Source: JBBRUG01 sp038247995
GTDB lineage: Bacteria > Chloroflexota > Chloroflexia > Chloroflexales > Chloroflexaceae
Assembly: GCA_038247995.1 (NCBI GenBank)
Contig: JBBRUG010000388.1
Location: 1 to 5,101 of the forward strand
Direction of reading: 5' to 3'
DNA length: 5,101 bases
Position numbers and translations under genes: made by a program. Positions 1 to 4,943 of the stretch are shown piece after piece (within the stretch, counting starts at the first letter, position 1; the number at the start of each line of letters is the position of its first letter). The notes below the pieces were generated by a model, which was given only the letters and a program-made list of their open reading frames with translations, had not been told where the DNA came from and made no database searches.

Positions 1-43
1 CTGAGAATGCCACTGAGGGCGCTCCCCCCCGGAATCACTGAGG
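1..43 (+). repeat. 43-bp direct repeat, copy 1
   Basis: Positions 1-43 recur at 77-119 with only two substitutions (24 C to T, 33 A to G). The unit contains two CACTGAG motifs separated by a run of six to seven C. The two copies suggest a segmental duplication inside the array, at a higher level than the 7-9 bp unit. Confidence 0.85.
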
Positions 44-76
44 AACTGAGCCACTGAGCGCACTGAGCGCACTGAG

Positions 77-119
77 CTGAGAATGCCACTGAGGGCGCTT
101 CCCCCCGGGATCACTGAGG
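77..119 (+). repeat. 43-bp direct repeat, copy 2
   Basis: Second copy of the 1-43 segment, offset by 76 bp, 41 of 43 positions identical. It begins inside a CTGAG that overlaps the preceding CACTGAG unit, as expected from duplication by slippage or unequal exchange between units. Confidence 0.85.
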
Positions 120-146
120 TGGCTGATGGCCACTGAGGGCACTGAA

Positions 147-230
147 TGAGTCGTGCAATGAGCCGCGCAGTGACTGCAGCTTGAACCCCTCCATTACGCT
201 GTCCCCCACACTAGGCGCGCGCCCGACCTT
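147..230. other. Spacer between two repeat arrays, no gene seen
   Basis: This stretch joins the CACTGAG array to the heptamer array. I see no credible coding frame. It contains a short inverted repeat, GCAGT-G-ACTGC (167-177), and a 10-bp perfect palindrome GGCGCGCGCC (214-223). Neither is followed by a T-run on either strand, so I do not call a terminator. Together with the flanking arrays, the whole 1-488 interval is non-coding as far as I can see. Confidence 0.6.
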
Positions 231-489
231 CAGTTCGCAGTTCGCAGTCGGCAGTCGGCAGTCCGCAGTCCGCAGTCGGCAGTTCGCAGTCGGCAGTCCG
301 CAGTCGGCAGTCGGCAGTTCGCAGTTCGCAGTTCGCAGTCGGCAGTCGGCAGTTCGCAGTTCGCAGTCGGCAGTTCGCAGTTCGCAGTTCGCAGTCGGCA
401 GTTCGCAGTTCGCAGTTCGCAGTTCGCAGTCGGCAGTCGGCAGTCCGCAGTCCGCAGTCCGCAGTCCGCAGTTCGCAGTCGGCAGTCCT
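231..489. repeat. Heptamer tandem array, 37 units of CAGTYSG
   Basis: An uninterrupted 7-bp periodicity runs from 231 to 489 (37 units, 259 bp). Thirty-six units are one of only three types: CAGTTCG (16), CAGTCGG (13), CAGTCCG (7). The last unit, CAGTCCT (483-489), is degenerate and its final base is shared with the ABC transporter stop codon (489-491, reverse strand). The CAGTCCG type is confined to both ends (units 5, 6, 10 and 31-34), while units 11-30 alternate only the other two. There are no spacers, so this is not CRISPR. One strand carries only CAGT and never ACTG, so the array cannot fold on itself. It resembles in kind the short tandemly repeated heptamers known from cyanobacteria and other filamentous bacteria. 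Confidence 0.95.
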
Positions 490-2228
490 CAGCCCTCCTC
501 CTCGGCTTGCTGAAGCTCACGGCGGTACATTGCGGCGTAATGACCGTCGCGAGCCAGCAGTTCCGTATGCGTACCGCGTTCGACAATTGCGCCGTTATCG
601 AGCACCACGATCTGGTCGGCGTCGCGCACGGCGGCGAGGCGTTGGGTTACAATCAGACAGGTGCGCTGGGCCCGTTCGCCCTTGAGTGCGCCGAGGATCT
701 GTGCCGCCGTTGCGGCATCCACACTGGAAAGCGCGTCATCGAGCACCAGGATCTGCGGGTGGGCCGCCAAAGCGCGGGCGATCGTTGTGCGCTGCTTCTG
801 GCCACCGGAAAGCGTCGTGCCGCGCTCACCGACAACGGTTTCAAGCCCGTGCGGCAGTTGCGGCAAGTCATTGCTCAGCCCGGCCGCGCCCATCGCAGCG
901 TGCAGATCGGCGTCGGTGAGGCCCACCCCGGCGAAGTCGATATTGTCGCGCAGCGGCAGGCCGAAAAGCAACGCCTCTTGCGGAACATAGCCGACGGCGC
1001 GGCGCAGGTGCGCAAGTTCGATCGTGCGCAGGTCGTTGCCGTCGAGCAAAATCCGCCCGGCGTCGGGGTCGTAGACGCGCACGAGCAGGCTCAGCAGCGT
1101 ACTCTTGCCCGCCCCGGTTGCGCCGACGATGCCGAGCGTACTGCCCGCCGGCACGTCGAGGGTGATGTCGCGCAGCATCCAGCGCCCGGCGTACTTCACC
1201 CCGACGCCCTCGAAGCGCAGGTTGCCCTGGATCGGCGGGGCGAGCGCTTCCGGCGCATCGGCAACTCGCGGCCGACGATGCAGCAGTTCACCGATCCGGC
1301 CGGCTGCGGCGCTACCCTGCTGGAGCCGCTCGAAGGCCCGGCTGAGTTGGGTTGCGGCGTTGCTGAGCAAACCCAGGTAGACAATAAACTGCACATATTG
1401 GCCAACCGAAAGTTCGCCGTTGATGATCAGTGCGCCGCCGAAGGCCAACACCAGCGCGGCAGCCAGGCGCACCACCAGGTTCGGCAGCGGAATAATGGCA
1501 TTGGAGATCAGCACATAGCGCATGTTCTCGCGAGCATACGCATTGCTGGCGCGGGCGAACGCAGCGATCGCGGGCGGCTCCTGACCGTAGGCAGTGAGCA
1601 TCCGCGCGGCGCTCAAATGCTCCTGGGCGAAGGCCGAACTGCGCCCGAGCTCGCGCTGCACGCGCTCGAAGGCTACCTCAACTCGCCCGCCCAGACCGAT
1701 CTGACTCGCCACGCTCACCAGCAGCATAAACACGACAATCCCGGCGAGCAGCGGGCTGCTGAGCGCCATCAGCGCGCAGCCGATCAGCAGCAAAAAGAGC
1801 GCGTGGGCCGACATCTGCAAGCCGGCGCTGAAGAAGCGCCAGATATAGATGAAATCGCTTGTGCCGCGCGAGAGCAGATCACCGGTGCCGAATTCGCGCA
1901 GGGTGCGCTGATCGAGCTGGAGCAGGCGCGCATACAGATCCTGGCCCATCGTGTAGCTGACGCCGACGGCGACGCGCCCGGTGAGCATGCGCAAGTTGTA
2001 GCGGAAGAACGCGAGAATGACGGCAAGGCCGACGAGGCCGAGGGCGTACCAGCCAATGATATCGACGCGCAGGCCGGCGCGCAATTCGTCGATGGCGACG
2101 CCGAGCAGGGCCGGGCTGAACGCGCTGGCGCTCGCGCCAATCAGCGCATAGAGCGTGCCGAGGAGCAGGTGATTGCGGTAGGGGCGGGCGTAAGGAATGA
2201 GGAAACGAAGACCACTGCCGCGTAGCAT
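489..2228 (-). CDS. ABC exporter half-transporter (TMD-NBD), degenerate-site subunit
   Basis: A 579-residue ABC exporter half-transporter of usual length, probably moving drugs, lipids or similar hydrophobic substrates out across the membrane. About six membrane segments lie within residues 20-295, followed by a nucleotide-binding domain. Visible motifs are A-loop Tyr346, Walker A GATGAGKST (369-377), Q-loop Gln417, signature LSGGQ (473-477), Walker B ILVLD (493-497) and D-loop SSVD (501-504). Two key residues deviate: the catalytic Glu after Walker B is Asp498 (codon 735-737), and the switch His is Gln529 (codon 642-644). This pair marks the degenerate-site subunit of heterodimeric exporters such as TM287 of TM287/288, so a canonical partner is expected, but none is in the window. 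I start at ATG 2226-2228 because the reading frame upstream to 2609 shows no family similarity. No clear Shine-Dalgarno precedes it, and a TATAAT lies only about 20 bp upstream, so the leader is very short. The stop abuts the heptamer array. Substrate unknown. Confidence 0.93.
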   Translation of the reverse strand: MLRGSGLRFLIPYARPYRNHLLLGTLYALIGASASAFSPALLGVAIDELRAGLRVDIIGWYALGLVGLAVILAFFRYNLRMLTGRVAVGVSYTMGQDLYARLLQLDQRTLREFGTGDLLSRGTSDFIYIWRFFSAGLQMSAHALFLLLIGCALMALSSPLLAGIVVFMLLVSVASQIGLGGRVEVAFERVQRELGRSSAFAQEHLSAARMLTAYGQEPPAIAAFARASNAYARENMRYVLISNAIIPLPNLVVRLAAALVLAFGGALIINGELSVGQYVQFIVYLGLLSNAATQLSRAFERLQQGSAAAGRIGELLHRRPRVADAPEALAPPIQGNLRFEGVGVKYAGRWMLRDITLDVPAGSTLGIVGATGAGKSTLLSLLVRVYDPDAGRILLDGNDLRTIELAHLRRAVGYVPQEALLFGLPLRDNIDFAGVGLTDADLHAAMGAAGLSNDLPQLPHGLETVVGERGTTLSGGQKQRTTIARALAAHPQILVLDDALSSVDAATAAQILGALKGERAQRTCLIVTQRLAAVRDADQIVVLDNGAIVERGTHTELLARDGHYAAMYRRELQQAEEEG

Positions 2229-2244
2229 GCCGGATTTCACTGTG

Positions 2245-2258
2245 CCTATTATACTAGG
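2245..2258. promoter_or_regulatory. Near-palindromic two-way -10 element
   Basis: The 14-mer CCTATTATACTAGG matches its own reverse complement at 12 of 14 positions. On the minus strand it gives a perfect TATAAT (2253-2248), placed for a transcript starting near 2241, about 13 nt before the ABC transporter ATG. On the plus strand it gives TATACT (2250-2255), placed for a transcript into the 2283-2524 region. No good -35 box is visible on either strand (the best minus-strand candidate, CTGACG, is only 13 bp away). It is also a plausible operator because of its symmetry. Confidence 0.45.
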
Positions 2259-2270
2259 TCTTTTACCGTC

Positions 2271-2285
2271 AGGAGCAGGAGAATG
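2271..2285 (+). promoter_or_regulatory. Shine-Dalgarno plus ATG of a 19-codon mini-ORF
   Basis: AGGAG (2271-2275) lies 7 nt before an ATG at 2283-2285; a second AGGAG (2277-2281) is too close to use. The ATG opens a frame of only 19 codons ending at TGA 2340-2342. It lies about 20 nt downstream of the plus-strand -10 candidate, so promoter, ribosome site and start are arranged as for a real gene. The 68-residue frame from 2318 overlaps it in another frame. This may be a leader ORF, or the intact 5' end of a gene broken by a frameshift. Confidence 0.3.
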
Positions 2286-2317
2286 ATCGCCAATGACGCC
2301 GGAAAGTGCGCAGTTGT

Positions 2318-2524
2318 ATGCGCTGGCTGGCCAAAGCGCTGAAAGGTATTTCGGCCTGCAAGGCGCTCTACGGCGAAGGGTGGATCGCGCGCTGGAAAGC
2401 CCAGGCGGCGGCGTTTCCACCGACGCTGGGCGAGAAAATGGTCGCGCACTACCTAAAATTTGTTCCGATCTGGGGCTTGCAGGCGCAGTGTGCCACCCGC
2501 GCCGCTGTCGTGGGACGAGCGTAG
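2318..2524 (+). CDS. Possible small protein or gene remnant of unknown function
   Basis: A 68-codon frame starting at ATG 2318, with a possible GTG four codons earlier, ending at TAG 2522-2524. I do not recognise the product. In its favour, its third codon positions are mostly G or C, as in the confident genes. The composition is also protein-like, with basic and aromatic residues (three Trp in the first half) and no low-complexity stretch. Against it, no Shine-Dalgarno sits at a proper distance, it is short, and a well-placed ribosome site upstream (2271-2275) feeds a different frame. It could be a genuine orphan small protein, or the surviving tail of a gene frameshifted around 2320-2340. 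It runs divergently from the ABC transporter gene. Confidence 0.25.
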   Translation: MRWLAKALKGISACKALYGEGWIARWKAQAAAFPPTLGEKMVAHYLKFVPIWGLQAQCATRAAVVGRA

Positions 2525-2572
2525 AGCGCAAGCGACAGGCGGTTGGGCGCAGAAGCTGGCGAAAATCGACAA

Positions 2573-2607
2573 GGGCCGCTTGGAACGCGCACGCGTCCAA
2601 ACGGCCC
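2573..2607 (-). terminator. Strong hairpin, probable terminator of the DUF59 gene
   Basis: A 35-nt inverted repeat. The outer stem GGGCCG/CGGCCC (2573-2578 with 2602-2607) is followed by one C-A mismatch, then TTGG/CCAA (2580-2583 with 2597-2600), an unpaired A, and ACGC/GCGT closing a GCAC tetraloop. Read leftward it lies about 70 nt past the DUF59 stop and is followed by a T-rich stretch (TTGTCGATTTT). That suits a weak intrinsic terminator on the minus strand. Read rightward there is no T-run. It could instead be a REP-like palindromic repeat. Confidence 0.45.
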
Positions 2608-2632
2608 ACTCCGCTCGTGAATCCTGTACCGG

Positions 2633-2677
2633 TCAGTGCCTCAGTGCCTCAGTGCGCCCTCAGTGCCTCAGTGTGCC
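2633..2677 (-). repeat. CACTGAG tandem array (right copy, minus strand)
   Basis: On the minus strand the heptamer CACTGAG occurs four times exactly (plus-strand starts 2640, 2648, 2659, 2667), plus a CACTGAC variant at the far end, in units of 8 to 11 bp (GGCACTGA type). It is the same family as the array at 1-146 but in opposite orientation. It begins on the first base of the DUF59 stop codon (2677-2679), so it forms the start of that gene's 3' untranslated region and precedes the hairpin at 2573-2607. Confidence 0.85.
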
Positions 2678-2994
2678 TAAAAGAAGCCGAGCTCGTCGCG
2701 GGCCTCTTCGGTCATCAGCGACGGGTTCCAGAACGGCGTCCAGACCAGGTTGATCTGCACGTTTTCGATCTCTTTATAAACATCGCTCAGGGCCTGAACT
2801 TCCTTGCGGGCCTGCTCGATGATCTGCGGGCCGGCCGGGCATGCCGGCGTGGTCAGCGTCATGTCGATATCGACCGTTTTGCCCTCTTCAAGCACATCCA
2901 CGCGATAGATCAGGCCCAGATTCACAATATCCAGGCCAATCTCGGGGTCGATTACATTCTTCAGCGCAGCGCGGACCATGTCTTCCGTGACCAT
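2677..2994 (-). CDS. DUF59 / MIP18-family metal-sulfur cluster assembly factor
   Basis: A 105-residue single-domain cytosolic protein of the DUF59 (MIP18, PaaD/SufT-like) family. Members help mature or transfer iron-sulfur clusters to client proteins; the client here is unknown. Visible hallmarks are DPE at 16-18, the DIVNLGLIY segment at 22-30, the TTPACPAG segment at 48-55 with the conserved Cys52, and the C-terminal block WTPFWNP (85-91) followed by the MTEEARDELGF stretch (94-104). Its length is that of the stand-alone family, and no other domain is fused. I chose ATG 2992-2994 because AGAGGT (3001-3006) lies 6 nt upstream and the conserved domain begins at once. An earlier in-frame ATG at 3111 would add 39 Cys-rich residues unlike the family. 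It is transcribed divergently from the transporter at 3150. No suf or isc genes are in the window. Confidence 0.93.
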   Translation of the reverse strand: MVTEDMVRAALKNVIDPEIGLDIVNLGLIYRVDVLEEGKTVDIDMTLTTPACPAGPQIIEQARKEVQALSDVYKEIENVQINLVWTPFWNPSLMTEEARDELGFF

Positions 2995-3000
2995 ATCGCA

Positions 3001-3006
3001 ACCTCT
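3001..3006 (-). promoter_or_regulatory. Ribosome binding site of the DUF59 gene
   Basis: On the minus strand AGAGGT precedes the ATG at 2992-2994 with a 6-nt spacer. It decides the start in favour of the 105-residue protein over the 144-residue extension to 3111. Confidence 0.7.
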
Positions 3007-3041
3007 TGCTAGTGGGTTATCGCATTCAACCATACACTTAC

Positions 3042-3050
3042 ATGATACCA
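3042..3050 (-). promoter_or_regulatory. Extended -10 promoter of the DUF59 gene
   Basis: On the minus strand TGGTATCAT reads as TGn plus TATCAT, an extended -10 with five of six bases of TATAAT. It would start a transcript near 3035, leaving a leader of about 40 nt. No good -35 box is seen at 16-18 bp; the region where one would sit lies in the inverted repeat at 3061-3093, so a protein bound there could affect this promoter. Confidence 0.4.
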
Positions 3051-3060
3051 TACCGGTGGC

Positions 3061-3093
3061 GTGCGCTTGCGAAGGCAAAACGCAAAAGCGCAC
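3061..3093. promoter_or_regulatory. Inverted repeat between divergent genes, candidate operator
   Basis: GTGCGC (3061-3066) pairs with GCGCAC (3088-3093). TTGCG (3067-3071) pairs with CGCAA (3081-3085), leaving AA bulged and a 9-nt loop. That gives 11 paired bases in a 33-bp element. It lies between two divergent starts, 66 bp upstream of the DUF59 ATG and 56 bp upstream of the transporter ATG, where a shared operator would be expected. It could also be an RNA hairpin in the transporter leader if transcription starts to its left. Confidence 0.35.
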
Positions 3094-3149
3094 TACCGTT
3101 ACATCGCACATGTTCCTGTAGCCCGCAAGCCAGAAAAGAATAGCCCCCC

Positions 3150-4784
3150 ATGATTCAGTTGCTCATCGATAGTCCGCTCCTGCTTCTGTTCACCGTTTCT
3201 GCGATTGGCTACCTGCTTGGGCGCATCCGCATCGGCGGGGTGAGCCTCGGCGTGGCGGCGGTGCTCTTTGTCGGCCTCGGCTTCGGCGCACTCAGCCCCG
3301 AACTGCGCCTGCCCGAAATCATTTATCTGCTGGGCCTGGTGCTCTTCGTCTACACAATCGGCCTGAGCAGCGGCCCCAGCTTTGGCGCATCGCTGCGGCG
3401 CAAAGGCCTACGCGACAACATGCTGGTGCTCGGGGTGATTATGCTCGCCGCTGGCCTCACGGTAGTCGCCCAGCGCCTGATCGGCCTGAGCGTGCCGGTG
3501 GCCGCGGGCATGTTTGCCGGCAGCCTGACCAATACCCCCGCGCTGGCCTCGATCTTGGAGCAACTGCGCCGCAGCGGTGTGGAAGATCCGGCTGCCCTCG
3601 CCGAGCCGGTCGTCGGCTACTCCATCGCCTACCCTGTGGGCGTGCTCGGCATGATCCTGGCCCTGTACGTTTGCCAGCGGATCTGGAAAGTAGACTACCC
3701 CACCGAGGCGCACGCCCTGCGCGCGCTCGGCGCCGGCGGCGAAGACCTGATCAGCCGCACCATTCGGGTCAATCAGCCCGCCGTAATCGGTCGCAGCGTC
3801 GCCGAACTCATGGCCGAAGGCCGCTGGGACGTGGTGTTCGGGCGCATTCAACACGACGGCACTATGGCGCTGGCAACCAGCAGCACCCGGCTCAGCACCG
3901 GTGATCTGGTGAGCGTAATCGGCGGCGCCGAAGAGGTCGAGCGGGTCAGTAACGCGCTCGGCGAAATCGCCCTCGACCCGCTGGAACTGGATCGGCACAT
4001 ACTTGATTTCCGGCGCGTTTTTGTGAGCAGTTCGGCGGTGGCCGGCAAGCGTCTGCGCGATCTCAACCTGCCCATTCACTACGGCGCGATCATCACCCGT
4101 GTGCGCCGCGGCGACGTTGATCTGCTGCCCCACGGCGATACGGTGCTGGAACTTGGCGATCGCGTGCGCGTGGTTACCCGCCGCGAACAGATGGACGCCG
4201 TCAGTCGGTTTCTCGGCGACTCGTATCGCTCACTCTCCGAAGTGGATGTCGTTTCGCTCGGCCTGGGCCTGATGCTCGGCCTGCTCGTCGGCATGATCCC
4301 GCTGCCGCTGCCGGGTGGAATCACCTTCACGCTCGGCTTTGCCGGTGGCCCGCTGCTCGTGGCCTTGTTCCTGGGTTGGCGCGAGCGCACCGGGCCAATT
4401 GTGTGGAGCCTGCCCTACAGCGCCAACCTGACCTTGCGCCAGTTCGGGCTGACCCTGTTTCTCGCCGGTGTCGGCACCCGCTCGGGCTACAGCTTCTTCA
4501 GCACTTTTGCCCAGGGCGGTGGCCCGGCGATCTTTATTGCCGGCGCGCTCATCACATGTATCAGCGCCATTACGCTGCTCTATATCGGCCACAAAGTATT
4601 ACACATCCCCATGAGCCTGCTGAGCGGCATGCTTGCCGGGATGCAAACCCAACCGGCAGTCCTTGGCTTCGCCGGCGAACAAACCCACAACGACCTGCCC
4701 AACATCGGCTATGCTACCGTCTACCCGATCGCAACCATCGCCAAGATCGTGATCGCGCAGTTGTTGTTGGGCTTTTTGGGGTAG
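3150..4784 (+). CDS. AspT/YidE/YbjL-type membrane transporter with two RCK_C domains
   Basis: A 544-residue inner-membrane carrier of the aspartate-alanine exchanger (AspT, AAEx) type, which includes YidE and YbjL. The domain order is classical: an N-terminal membrane half (about residues 5-178, ending at a cytosolic step), two TrkA-C/RCK_C regulatory domains (about 203-271 and 287-356), and a C-terminal membrane half (about 365-543). The halves are an internal duplication. GMFAGSLTNTPALAS (120-134) mirrors GMLAGMQTQPAVLGF (493-507), and VGYSIAYPVG (155-164) mirrors IGYATVYPIA (519-528). The substrate cannot be read from sequence; family members exchange aspartate/alanine or dicarboxylates, and many are uncharacterised. 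The RCK_C pair suggests gating by a small cytosolic ligand. ATG 3150 places the first membrane segment correctly, but its ribosome site is poor: only A-rich AGAAAAGAA lies upstream. A hairpin-rich repeat starts immediately after the TAG. Confidence 0.92.
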   Translation: MIQLLIDSPLLLLFTVSAIGYLLGRIRIGGVSLGVAAVLFVGLGFGALSPELRLPEIIYLLGLVLFVYTIGLSSGPSFGASLRRKGLRDNMLVLGVIMLAAGLTVVAQRLIGLSVPVAAGMFAGSLTNTPALASILEQLRRSGVEDPAALAEPVVGYSIAYPVGVLGMILALYVCQRIWKVDYPTEAHALRALGAGGEDLISRTIRVNQPAVIGRSVAELMAEGRWDVVFGRIQHDGTMALATSSTRLSTGDLVSVIGGAEEVERVSNALGEIALDPLELDRHILDFRRVFVSSSAVAGKRLRDLNLPIHYGAIITRVRRGDVDLLPHGDTVLELGDRVRVVTRREQMDAVSRFLGDSYRSLSEVDVVSLGLGLMLGLLVGMIPLPLPGGITFTLGFAGGPLLVALFLGWRERTGPIVWSLPYSANLTLRQFGLTLFLAGVGTRSGYSFFSTFAQGGGPAIFIAGALITCISAITLLYIGHKVLHIPMSLLSGMLAGMQTQPAVLGFAGEQTHNDLPNIGYATVYPIATIAKIVIAQLLLGFLG

Positions 4785-4817
4785 CGGTTCGCAGGGCGGC
4801 GCTGCCCCCTGCACCCC
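4785..4817 (+). repeat. Partial copy of the ~119-bp hairpin repeat
   Basis: Begins on the base after the transporter stop. The 33 bp match 4840-4871 of the next copy with one substitution and one extra G. It holds the hairpin GCAGGG-c-GGC / GCC-CCCTGC with a GCT loop (4791-4812). The stem is terminator-like but is followed by only a weak pyrimidine run (GTTCTCTT), so it may or may not end transcription of the transporter gene. Confidence 0.8.
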
Positions 4818-4824
4818 GTTCTCT

Positions 4825-4943
4825 TCGGCTGGCGCCGAGCGGTTTGCAGGCGGCGCTGCCCCCTGCACCCCCGCTGAAGGGCGTGCCGCCCTCCAGACCA
4901 CCCTGCATGTGTGGCCGCCGTGTGCCGACTGGCCCGTTGCGAG
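4825..4943 (+). repeat. Hairpin-rich ~119-bp direct repeat, copy 1
   Basis: First full unit of a tandem repeat. Its internal structures are TCGGC-tggc-GCCGA (4825-4838), the GCAGG...CCCTGC hairpin (4846-4866, one G shorter than in the other copies), AGGGCG-tgc-CGCCCT (4878-4892), and GCCGACT (4924-4930) pairing with AGTCGGC (4942-4948) across the junction to copy 2. Reading frames through it on either strand simply follow the near-120-bp period and do not look like proteins. With its neighbours it fills 4785-5059, and I see no gene from 4785 to the window end. Confidence 0.9.

Larger units (their letters stand above)
1..146 (+). repeat. Degenerate CACTGAG tandem repeat array (left copy)
   Basis: The heptamer CACTGAG occurs exactly eight times (starts 11, 36, 52, 61, 70, 87, 112, 131), and a CACTGAA variant starts at 140. 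Spacing is irregular. The best-ordered part is a 9-bp tandem (CACTGAGCG) at 52-76. No convincing ORF crosses it. The same unit occurs on the opposite strand at 2633-2677, so this is a dispersed repeat family. The array may continue beyond the left edge, so its relation to a neighbouring gene cannot be judged. Confidence 0.8.

Noticed and set aside
214..223. Terminator at GGCGCGCGCC downstream of the ABC gene
   Set aside because: Only a 10-bp palindrome without a usable loop or T-run, 266 bp or more past the stop.
1..489. CRISPR array
   Set aside because: Units are 7-9 bp and contiguous with no unique spacers, and no cas gene is near.
181..586. Open frames on both strands across the heptamer array (110 and 118 residues)
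   Set aside because: They are products of a 7-bp repeat, which yields a 21-bp, 7-residue period in every frame; repetitive peptides on both strands at once show an artefact rather than genes.
507..2225. 572-residue plus-strand frame opposite the ABC gene
   Set aside because: It is the antisense shadow of a GC-rich gene with clear ABC motifs on the other strand; its composition (Gln, Arg, His, Ala) is typical of such shadows.
2229..2609. N-terminal extension of the ABC exporter by 127 residues to an ATG at 2609
   Set aside because: The added segment is Arg/Pro/Ser-rich with no family similarity, crosses the TATAAT element, the possible small ORF and the hairpin, and would make the protein far longer than normal half-transporters.
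2293..3012. 239-residue plus-strand frame
   Set aside because: More than a third of it is antisense to the DUF59 gene, and the rest crosses the hairpin and CACTGAG array; there is no recognisable domain.
2995..3111. Extension of the DUF59 protein by 39 residues to ATG 3111
   Set aside because: A proper ribosome site serves ATG 2994; the extra Cys-rich stretch is not family-like and would run through the promoter and inverted repeat.
3408..4133. 241-residue minus-strand frame inside the transporter gene
   Set aside because: Antisense shadow; the plus strand encodes a full-length transporter with internal duplication and RCK_C domains.
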